Part shown: piece after piece, positions 6,820 to 11,953 of the stretch
Numbering within the stretch: the stretch's first letter is position 1
Layout of the letters: each line of letters opens with the position of its first letter
NCBI GenBank assembly: GCA_964501105.1
Contig: CAZCRG010000048.1
Coordinates: forward strand, 1-11,953
Length of the DNA: 11,953 nt
DNA from: BMS3B sp964501105
GTDB lineage: Archaea > Hydrothermarchaeota > Hydrothermarchaeia > Hydrothermarchaeales > BMS3B
Direction of reading: 5' to 3'
The notes under the pieces: generated by a model
Told to the model about the DNA's origin: nothing
Databases searched by the model: none
The model's input: only the letters and a program-made list of their open reading frames with translations
Made by a program: the position numbers and the translations under genes

Positions 6820-8201
6820 CCTATATACCTTCTCCTGAGGAATACAATTAATGTAAGAACAAAGGCAAACGCTGTGGCAGAGAAACTTCTCAGTGGCTTT
6901 TCCTCCTCTTTTTCAGGCAGTACCACAACTCTAATTTCGTCCTCAGCCTCAGCACCTTTATTGTCTATAACCTTGAGCTTAATCAGGTGCTCTCCCACAG
7001 GAAATTCATAGCCGAAGTTCTCTTCAGTGCTTATAATTCTCCCCTGGAAGCTCCACTGGTAGCTTATTATCTCTCCATCAGGATCATAAGATTGAGAGGC
7101 TGAGAGATTTGCAATTTCGCCCAGGGTGAGATTGAGGTCTTCACCAGCCTCCGCCACAGGGGGAAGATTTACCTCTTCCTTCTCCTCAGAGGGTAATACT
7201 TTAACTGTGACGCTATCCATAGAGGTTGCTCCCTTATCGTCTCTCACCTTGAGGATAATCACATGCACCCCTGGCTCCAGCTTTACTGAGAAGGCAGGGT
7301 TGTAGCTGAGAATCTTCTCTCCCTCCACCCAGGTGTAGGAGATTATCTCGCCATCCTCGTCATAGGAATCCAGAGCTGAGAGCACCACCTCCTCATCTTC
7401 CTTTACAGTTATATCCTCACCTGCACTTGCGATGGGAGGTTTATTCTTCTCAGCCTCAGGCTTAGCTTCGACAGCCTCCTCAACAATATCACTCGCCCCA
7501 TAAACATAGTAGCCCTGCTTTGACACATAGCCCAGAATCGCTGCATCATTGGCAATGCCGTCTGAGTCAAAGACAAGGCACTGCACACCTTTAAATTTTG
7601 CAGGTACAACTTCAGCTTTAATGTCATCTTTTGTATAGCTTGACAGAACCTTACCTTTTGCGCTCAGGGCGTATATTTTACTCCCTACAGCCAGAATATC
7701 ATCTCTAATTCCATCGCCATCAAAGTCGCATTTAGAAATTGCTACGGAGTTGTAATACTTCCAGATTATTTCCCAATCTGAGTTGAAAACAGTAAAATCA
7801 TCATTCACATCACCATCGCCATACTTGACAGCAAACTCATCTTCTACCCCATCNNNNNNNNNNNNNNNNNNNNNNNNNNNNNNNNNNNNNNNNNNNNNNN
7901 NNNNNNNNNNNNNNNNNNNNNNNNNNNNNNNNNNNNNNNNNNNNNNNNNNNNNAGTCTTCTGAAAGGTATATACAGAGAAGCCTCAGAACCTCCTGAGTA
8001 CAGATAAAAACTCAGCCCTGCTCCTAGGAGAAACTGTGTACCATAGCTTTCAGTCTGAGCCTCCACATAATCAAGAATTTTACTATCACTGTCGGAAGGA
8101 AGCACAAGCCCTGTTTCCCAGCTAAGAGTGAGGTTGTCAGCACTAACTACCAATGGCAATGCTATGAGAACTACTGCTATTGCCCTGATTAAAGGAAGCA
8201 T
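6816..8201 (-). CDS. Secreted, membrane-anchored protein with propeller-like repeats and two PKD domains
   Basis: Predicted cell-surface protein; its ligand is unknown. I start it at the ATG at 8201, which begins a signal peptide (MLPLIRAIAVVLIALPLVVSA) and lies about 29 bases after a TATA box. A further in-frame ATG at 8255 would put a non-signal-like stretch in front. After about 80 residues the sequence is lost in a 100-N gap (7854-7953). It resumes with acidic, FG-GAP-like repeats (GDGDVNDD, CDFDGDGIRDD, FDSDGIAND) that may bind calcium in a beta-propeller. Two PKD/REJ-type beta-sandwich repeats follow, each opening PPxAxAGED and containing SYDxDGEIISYxW, then a C-terminal membrane helix and RRRYIG. 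Both sides of the gap keep the same frame, but the true gap length is unknown, so two genes remain possible. Confidence 0.8.
   Translation of the reverse strand: MLPLIRAIAVVLIALPLVVSADNLTLSWETGLVLPSDSDSKILDYVEAQTESYGTQFLLGAGLSFYLYSGGSEASLYIPFRRXXXXXXXXXXXXXXXXXXXXXXXXXXXXXXXXXXDGVEDEFAVKYGDGDVNDDFTVFNSDWEIIWKYYNSVAISKCDFDGDGIRDDILAVGSKIYALSAKGKVLSSYTKDDIKAEVVPAKFKGVQCLVFDSDGIANDAAILGYVSKQGYYVYGASDIVEEAVEAKPEAEKNKPPIASAGEDITVKEDEEVVLSALDSYDEDGEIISYTWVEGEKILSYNPAFSVKLEPGVHVIILKVRDDKGATSMDSVTVKVLPSEEKEEVNLPPVAEAGEDLNLTLGEIANLSASQSYDPDGEIISYQWSFQGRIISTEENFGYEFPVGEHLIKLKVIDNKGAEAEDEIRVVVLPEKEEEKPLRSFSATAFAFVLTLIVFLRRRYIG
7854..7953. other. Assembly gap of 100 Ns
   Basis: Exactly 100 Ns, the usual placeholder for a gap of unknown size. 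It falls in the propeller-like repeat region of the PKD gene, where similar repeats could have broken the assembly. Neither protein length nor repeat number can be trusted here. Confidence 0.98.
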
Positions 8202-8210
8202 AGTTACCTT

Positions 8211-8217
8211 AATATAT
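8211..8217 (+). promoter_or_regulatory. TATA box of the small membrane protein gene
   Basis: AATATAT is centred about 27 bases before the in-frame ATG at 8241 but only 9 bases before the ATG at 8223. If it is the real promoter, the protein starts at 8241. It interleaves with the minus-strand PKD promoter. Confidence 0.35.
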
Positions 8218-8222
8218 CTGCA

Positions 8223-8450
8223 ATGAGTATAAAGCTTACCATGCTCAGAAGTCACCTGATAAATCTTTTCCTGACAGTCATAGCTATTTCTGCTCTTGCC
8301 TATGCAGTTCTCTCAGCTGTGGAGGAAAAAGCTGGGCTTTATCTCCTGGCTATCCAGGCCCTTCTTGGACTCTACTTAATCTATGCCTTCTTCACAACAC
8401 TTATAAAGAGCTACAGAGAGTGGCGCTACCAGCCATCTCGCCTTAGATAG
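8223..8450 (+). CDS. Small membrane protein with two predicted helices, unknown function
   Basis: I do not recognise the family. The longest frame gives 75 residues; a start at the second ATG (8241) gives 69 and fits the upstream TATA-like sequence better. Two hydrophobic segments, near residues 12-31 (LINLFLTVIAISALAYAVLS) and 38-60 (GLYLLAIQALLGLYLIYAFF), flank a short charged turn (VEEKA). The C-terminus is basic (KSYREWRYQPSRLR), which suggests both ends lie in the cytoplasm. It is divergent from the PKD surface protein with an overlapping promoter region, so the two may be co-regulated. Its TAG is immediately followed by the stop codon of sucD on the other strand. No antisense frame in this stretch looks protein-like, which supports it as a real gene. 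Confidence 0.65.
   Translation: MSIKLTMLRSHLINLFLTVIAISALAYAVLSAVEEKAGLYLLAIQALLGLYLIYAFFTTLIKSYREWRYQPSRLR
8226..8234 (-). promoter_or_regulatory. TATA box of the PKD gene
   Basis: On the minus strand CTTTATACT is centred about 29 bases before the ATG at 8201, giving a nearly leaderless transcript. It lies inside the first codons of the divergent small gene if that gene starts at 8223. Confidence 0.4.
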
Positions 8451-9311
8451 CTAAAGGCTCTTTTTTACAAGCTCTGGTATTTCCTGGGGAAGCCTTGCCA
8501 CTTTTGCTCCAGCCTTCTCGAGTGCCTCAATCTTACCCTGAGCCGTGCCTTTACCTCGTGATATTATTGCTCCCGCATGGCCCATTCTCTTCCCTTCAGG
8601 TGCTGTAATCCCAGCTATATAGCCAACCACAGGCTTGCTCATCTCCTTTATATACTCAGAGGCCCTCTCCTCGGCATCGCCGCCTATCTCACCTATGAGA
8701 ACAACTGCCTCAGTCTCCGGGTCTCCCTCGTAGAGCTTAAGAGCCTCAACAAAGTCTGTTCCAACAACAGGGTCGCCGCCTATGCCCACCAAACTGCTCT
8801 GGCCAAGATTGGCTTCTGTAAGAGTTAGAGCAATCTCGTAGGCAAGAGTTCCACTCCTGGAAACTATACCAACTTTGCCCGGTGTGAAGACCTCAGCAGG
8901 CATTATTCCCAGCTTGCTCTTGCCAGGTGCTATCACTCCAGCAGTATTTGGACCAATTACTCTAACACCCTTAGCCTGAGCATAGGCCTTTATTTTCAGG
9001 GCATCGTGCACAGGAATGCCCTCAGTAATAATAACCACCAGCTTCAGATGCTCTATGGCTTCAAGGGCGGCATCAAGAGCAAAGGGAGCAGGAACAAATA
9101 TCACACTGGCTGTTGCTCCAGTGGCATCAACAGCCTCAGCCACTGAGTTGTAAACCTCCACGCCATGCACTTCTTTGCCCGCCTTTCCAGGGGTAACTCC
9201 TGCCACAACCTTTGTACCATAGTCCAGCATGAGTTTTGTGTGAAAGCTTCCCTGGGAACCAGTAATTCCCTGGACTAAAACTCTTGTTTTCTCATCTATG
9301 ATGATGCTCAA
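8451..9311 (-). CDS. sucD: Succinyl-CoA synthetase (ADP-forming type), alpha subunit
   Basis: Alpha subunit of the enzyme that interconverts succinyl-CoA and succinate with formation of a nucleoside triphosphate, acting in the cytosol with SucC. The 286 residues match the family length (about 290). The CoA-binding Rossmann domain holds QGITGSQGSFHT (14-25) and VTPGKAGKEVHG (39-50). The ligase domain has GPNTAGVIAPG (120-130) and GHAGAI with the phosphorylated histidine H245. It starts at a TTG whose TGA overlaps the sucC stop (TTGA), and a GGAGGG site lies just upstream within sucC, so translation is coupled. The 3' end abuts the small membrane protein gene. A sister acyl-CoA synthetase with different acid specificity cannot be excluded from sequence alone. 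Confidence 0.94.
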   Translation of the reverse strand: MSIIIDEKTRVLVQGITGSQGSFHTKLMLDYGTKVVAGVTPGKAGKEVHGVEVYNSVAEAVDATGATASVIFVPAPFALDAALEAIEHLKLVVIITEGIPVHDALKIKAYAQAKGVRVIGPNTAGVIAPGKSKLGIMPAEVFTPGKVGIVSRSGTLAYEIALTLTEANLGQSSLVGIGGDPVVGTDFVEALKLYEGDPETEAVVLIGEIGGDAEERASEYIKEMSKPVVGYIAGITAPEGKRMGHAGAIISRGKGTAQGKIEALEKAGAKVARLPQEIPELVKKSL

Positions 9312-10390
9312 TCTCTTCCCTCCTCTGCCGCAGCTATGGCAAGCTTTGCTGCCTTAATCATATCCCTCTCCACTTCATAACCCTTCTCCTTAAGAAGAGC
9401 CACACCCTCCTCCTCTTTTGTGCCTCTCAGCCTCACAACCAGGGGCTTCTCTATTCTCTCTGAAGCCTCAATAATACCCCTTGCTATCTCGTCGCACCTT
9501 GTTATTCCTCCGAGGATATTTACAAAAATCACCTTAACCTGGCTATGAGAGGAAACCTTCTCAAGAGCTTTCCTCATTATCTCGCTACTCGCTCCTCCTC
9601 CAATATCAAGGAAATTAGCAGGTTCTCCTCCAAGGTGCTTTATTGTGTCCATAGTTGCCATGGCCAGACCTGCGCCGTTAACTATACACCCGATATTGCC
9701 AGAGAGCTCAACATAGGGCAGGTCCTTTTTCACATCAAAGTCCTGTCTGAAAAGGGCATCTTCATCGATTACAAGCTTGGCGTCAGCTGCAAAAACTCCC
9801 TCCTCGGCAATGACCAGAGGGTTTATCTCTGCCAGCTGAGCATCCTTCGCCTCAAAAACTCTGTAGAGATTTAAAAGTATGGAGCTCACTTTCTTAAATT
9901 CCTCAGCCTCAAGACCAAGTTTTGAAGCAAGCTCTCTGGCAGCATAGGGATAAAGGCCAACAAAAGCATCCACATGTCTGGAAAAAATCTTCTCCGGGCT
10001 TAGCCTTGCCACCTCCTCAATCTCCACACCACCTTCACTGCTTACCATGAAAACAGCTTTTCCATCTGCTCTATCTATTGTAATCCCGGCATAAAGCTCC
10101 TTTTTTATCTTCAGCTTCTCCTCCACAAGGAGCTTCTCAACCTTTAAACCTTTAATCTCCATACTGAAAAGCTCTCGTGCCTTTGCTTCTGCCTCTTCAG
10201 GCGAGGAGGCAAATTTTACACCGCCTGCCTTTCCTCTTCCTCCCACACCTACCTGAGCCTTAAGCACAACCTCGCCAAACTCTTCTGCTATCTTCGAGGC
10301 TTCTTCAGGCTTCTCAGCTACCTTACCCCTGGGCACAGGTATTCCAAAGCTGGCAAAAATCTCCTTGCTCTTATACTCCAACAGGTTCAT
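9308..10390 (-). CDS. sucC: Succinyl-CoA synthetase, beta subunit (ATP-grasp)
   Basis: Beta subunit that binds nucleotide and carries out the phosphate transfer with SucD. The 360 residues open with the usual NLLEYKSKEIFASFGIPVP. The ATP-grasp domain shows K44 followed by GVGGRGKAGGVK (48-59) and EINPL (188-192), which holds magnesium. The C-terminal domain has NGAGLAMATMD (238-248), NFLDIGGGAS (259-268) and NILGGITRCDEIARG (291-305). It is slightly shorter than E. coli SucC (388 residues), as is common in archaea. The ATG at 10390 has no strong Shine-Dalgarno site, but its ATG overlaps the TGA of a 22-codon upstream ORF, so ribosomes may reach it by coupling. SucCD lets the cell make ATP from, or supply, succinyl-CoA in a complete or partial TCA cycle. 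Confidence 0.95.
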   Translation of the reverse strand: MNLLEYKSKEIFASFGIPVPRGKVAEKPEEASKIAEEFGEVVLKAQVGVGGRGKAGGVKFASSPEEAEAKARELFSMEIKGLKVEKLLVEEKLKIKKELYAGITIDRADGKAVFMVSSEGGVEIEEVARLSPEKIFSRHVDAFVGLYPYAARELASKLGLEAEEFKKVSSILLNLYRVFEAKDAQLAEINPLVIAEEGVFAADAKLVIDEDALFRQDFDVKKDLPYVELSGNIGCIVNGAGLAMATMDTIKHLGGEPANFLDIGGGASSEIMRKALEKVSSHSQVKVIFVNILGGITRCDEIARGIIEASERIEKPLVVRLRGTKEEEGVALLKEKGYEVERDMIKAAKLAIAAAEEGRD

Positions 10391-10455
10391 GGTAATGCCT
10401 CGATGATTTTAACAGAAGATAGCTCAACCTTCACATTGTTAAAGCTTTTTTCCAT
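10387..10455 (-). CDS. Possible 22-codon leader ORF before sucC
   Basis: From the ATG at 10455 a frame of 22 codons encodes MEKSFNNVKVELSSVKIIEA followed by LP, and its TGA overlaps the sucC ATG (ATGA). An internal GTG at 10434 is another possible start. The TATA-like TTTTATAGT at 10492-10500 would start transcription about 16 bases before it. The same four-base overlap type links sucC to sucD, so this looks like a first, tiny member of the operon or a translated leader. I do not recognise the peptide. It could be chance. Confidence 0.35.
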   Translation of the reverse strand: MEKSFNNVKVELSSVKIIEALP

Positions 10456-10492
10456 AGGGTAACTTCAGGAGGATTTACACTGGGTTTACCTA

Positions 10493-10508
10493 CTATAAAA
10501 TATAAAAA
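10493..10508. promoter_or_regulatory. AT-rich core shared by the sucC and helicase promoters
   Basis: CTATAAAATATAAAAA lies in the 208-base divergent region between sucC and the helicase gene. Read minus, TTTTATAG gives a start near 10471, ahead of the mini-ORF. Read plus, it gives a start near 10527 and a helicase leader of about 70 bases. The rest of this region (10391-10598) holds the mini-ORF and the palindrome reported separately; I see no RNA gene in it. Confidence 0.4.
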
Positions 10509-10555
10509 AATTTTTTTCCTTTTCTGACGTGAAATATTTTCCTAAAGAAGAAAAG

Positions 10556-10567
10556 TAGGATATCCTA
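10556..10567. promoter_or_regulatory. Perfect 12-base palindrome, possible operator of the helicase gene
   Basis: TAGGATATCCTA is its own reverse complement and is flanked by AAAAG on the left and TTTTT on the right, extending the symmetry. It lies directly before TTTTTTAAAAA (10568-10578), a TATA-like sequence 26 bases from the helicase TTG, so it would occupy the BRE position. If transcription instead begins near 10527, it would be a hairpin in the leader. A dimeric regulator site is an inference. Confidence 0.35.
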
Positions 10568-10589
10568 TTTTTTAAAAACCAAGATTAGT

Positions 10590-10595
10590 GGTGAT
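10590..10595 (+). promoter_or_regulatory. GGTGAT ribosome site deciding the helicase TTG start
   Basis: GGTGAT matches the part of the 16S 3' end complement beyond GGAGG and lies three bases before TTG 10599. The same motif precedes the TTG of the ABCE1-like gene and, as GTGAT, the aIF5B ATG. Confidence 0.45.
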
Positions 10596-10598
10596 TAA

Positions 10599-11864
10599 TT
10601 GAAATTTAATGATTTGAATCTGACACAGGAAGTTGGAAAAGCTATAGACGATATGGGGTTCGAAACAACAACATATATCCAGGGAAAAGTTCTCCCCCTT
10701 GCCCTTCAGGGAAAGGATGTAATTGGCCAGGCACCGACAGGCTCAGGGAAAACTCTTGCCTTTGCAATTCCCATAGCAGAGATGGTAACCCCTGGGCAGG
10801 GGGTTCAGGCTCTTGTTATATGCCCCACCAGGGAGCTAACACTCCAGGTTACTGAAGTCATGAGGGAGACCTGCAAGTACAGAGAGCTTAATGTCCTCCC
10901 TGTCTACGGCGGAGTAGCAATTCAGCCCCAGATAGAGGGTTTGAAGAGGAGTGAGATTGTTGTTGGAACCCCTGGAAGGCTTTTAGACCACATGCGAAGG
11001 GGAACACTGCGCCTTGACAGAATAAGAATTCTCGTCCTCGATGAAGCTGACAGGATGCTTGATATGGGATTCATCAATGATATCCAGCAGATTGTGCGCA
11101 GGACGCCAAGGAACAGGCAGACTCTCTTCTTCTCTGCAACCATACCAAAGCCTATTCGCAGGTTTTCCCAGCGATTCATGAAGGACCCAATTCACATCAA
11201 GCCAAATGGCAGTGAAGATAAACCAAAAATAAATCAGTCCTATATTGAGGTCTCAGATGAGCATAAGTTCCAGCTACTCCTTGCATTGATTGAGAGCCAT
11301 AAACCAGAATCTGCCATTATCTTCTGCAACACCAAGATTGAGGCTGACCTGCTTGCCAACAATCTCAAGGAGAACAACATCAGGGCTCTTGCTATCCATG
11401 GTGACCTCAGCCAGGCGAGAAGAGATAGGGTCATGGAGGACTTCAGGAGGGGTGAGATTAAATTCCTGGTTGCCACTGATGTAGCATCAAGGGGTCTTGA
11501 CATACCTCATGTGAGCCATGTATATAACTACGACATACCTCAGGACCCTGATGACTATGTACACCGTATTGGCAGAACTGCAAGGGCAGGAAGAGAAGGA
11601 ATAGCTGTCTGCCTCTTGAGTCCATCTGACCACAACAATATGCGCAACCTCCATCAAAAGCATCCAGATTTAGGACCTGAAGAGTTCGACTTTGATCCCT
11701 ACAGCTATCCCTCCATGAACAGAAGCCTTAGGTCAAAATTTCCCAGGAGAGGCTACCATCCAAAAAAGAGTAGCACCAGGCATAGGAGGGACTTCAAGCC
11801 CAGGCGCAGCTCAAGACCAAGAAACACAAAAATATCTGAGGGGCACAATCCACCTGGCTTCTAA
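10599..11864 (+). CDS. deaD: DEAD-box ATP-dependent RNA helicase
   Basis: ATP-driven RNA unwinding protein acting in ribosome assembly, RNA decay or translation. The 421 residues carry the full motif set: a Q motif around F3 and TYIQ (25-28), APTGSGKT (45-52), PTREL (76-80), TPGR (124-127), DEAD (148-151), SAT (179-181), ATDVASRGLDI (292-302) and HRIGRTARAGR (322-332). A basic tail of about 50 residues, rich in R, K and S (about 373-411), probably gives non-specific RNA binding, as in cold-induced archaeal helicases. The TTG at 10599 is chosen because the family begins three residues before the conserved F of FNDLNL and a GGTGAT site precedes it. The Q motif reads T-T-Y-I-Q rather than the usual P-T-x-I-Q. 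The gene is divergent from sucC. Confidence 0.95.
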   Translation: MKFNDLNLTQEVGKAIDDMGFETTTYIQGKVLPLALQGKDVIGQAPTGSGKTLAFAIPIAEMVTPGQGVQALVICPTRELTLQVTEVMRETCKYRELNVLPVYGGVAIQPQIEGLKRSEIVVGTPGRLLDHMRRGTLRLDRIRILVLDEADRMLDMGFINDIQQIVRRTPRNRQTLFFSATIPKPIRRFSQRFMKDPIHIKPNGSEDKPKINQSYIEVSDEHKFQLLLALIESHKPESAIIFCNTKIEADLLANNLKENNIRALAIHGDLSQARRDRVMEDFRRGEIKFLVATDVASRGLDIPHVSHVYNYDIPQDPDDYVHRIGRTARAGREGIAVCLLSPSDHNNMRNLHQKHPDLGPEEFDFDPYSYPSMNRSLRSKFPRRGYHPKKSSTRHRRDFKPRRSSRPRNTKISEGHNPPGF

Positions 11865-11880
11865 ATATTTCTCCAATATT

Positions 11881-11888
11881 TTTATAAA
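11881..11888 (+). promoter_or_regulatory. TATA box of the ABCE1-like gene
   Basis: TTTATAAA follows the helicase stop by 16 bases and predicts transcription from about 11910. That leaves a leader of about 12 bases containing GGTGA (11912-11916), which fits the TTG at 11922 better than the GTG at 11913. Confidence 0.45.
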
Positions 11889-11921
11889 TCCAGAGGAGAA
11901 ACTTACCCCAGGGTGAAGAGC

Positions 11922-11953
11922 TTGAGAGTTGCAGTCATAGATTACGACAGGTG
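11922..11953 (+). CDS. Start of ABCE1/Rli1 ribosome-recycling ATPase (partial)
   Basis: Only ten whole codons are visible, reading MRVAVIDYDR with TTG as start, and the eleventh begins TG. This matches the N-terminus of archaeal ABCE1 (RNase L inhibitor homologue), which continues with the first cysteine of its iron-sulfur domain; a TG-initial codon fits that cysteine. ABCE1 splits ribosomal subunits after termination. A GTG at 11913 in the same frame would add three residues (MKS), but the GGTGA site and promoter distance favour TTG. The identification rests on a very short stretch, though a distinctive one. Confidence 0.7.
   Translation, partial: MRVAVIDYDR

Noticed and set aside
9545..9874. 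A 109-codon plus-strand frame inside sucC
   Set aside because: Antisense shadow of a fully recognisable ATP-grasp subunit; no ribosome site or recognisable domain.
1..11953. CRISPR array or insertion sequence
   Set aside because: I found no regularly spaced repeats, transposase-like frame or terminal inverted repeats.

Overview
The window looks like part of a euryarchaeal genome, probably a draft or metagenome scaffold because it contains a placeholder run of 100 Ns. The evidence is archaeal aIF5B, S6e, aIF2 gamma and the start of an ABCE1-like gene; a CetZ/FtsZ3-type tubulin homologue; a type II tRNA-Ser with no encoded CCA; and TATA boxes placed 26-29 bases before starts. Shine-Dalgarno sites are mixed in type, either GGAGG-like or a short GGTGA(T). 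TTG starts are common (sucD, the DEAD helicase, probably ABCE1). I cannot name the lineage with confidence. By eye the base composition is moderate, except for one AT-rich glycosyltransferase.

Layout. Bases 1-80 hold a compact, GC-rich set of inverted repeats that fold as a three-way junction plus a hairpin. Bases 121-3540 are a translation cluster: aIF5B, ribosomal protein S6e and aIF2 gamma. The aIF2 gamma gene has no normal start codon where the protein must begin; its best start is ATA. Bases 3607-5032 hold an AT-rich glycosyltransferase and a short coding remnant that ends against the 3' end of tRNA-Ser(UGA), on the minus strand. Bases 5180-6819 are a two-gene unit: a YdjM-like membrane protein, then CetZ. 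A minus-strand surface protein with PKD domains, broken by the N run, converges on cetZ; their stop codons overlap. Divergent from it is a small two-helix membrane protein. That small gene abuts the 3' end of sucD. The sucC-sucD pair (succinyl-CoA synthetase, or a related ADP-forming acyl-CoA synthetase) runs on the minus strand and is preceded by a 22-codon ORF whose stop overlaps the sucC start. A DEAD-box RNA helicase runs on the plus strand, and the window ends in the first codons of ABCE1/Rli1.

How the genes relate. The first block and the last two genes all serve translation and RNA: initiator tRNA delivery, subunit joining, a 30S protein, RNA unwinding and ribosome recycling. sucCD serves central carbon metabolism, with substrate-level ATP formation or succinyl-CoA supply. 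CetZ, the PKD protein, the small membrane protein and the glycosyltransferase are cell-shape or cell-surface functions. The strongest oddities are the non-AUG start of the gene for the start-codon-selecting factor aIF2 gamma, the folded element at the left edge, the coupled mini-ORF before sucC, and the remnant at the tRNA border.
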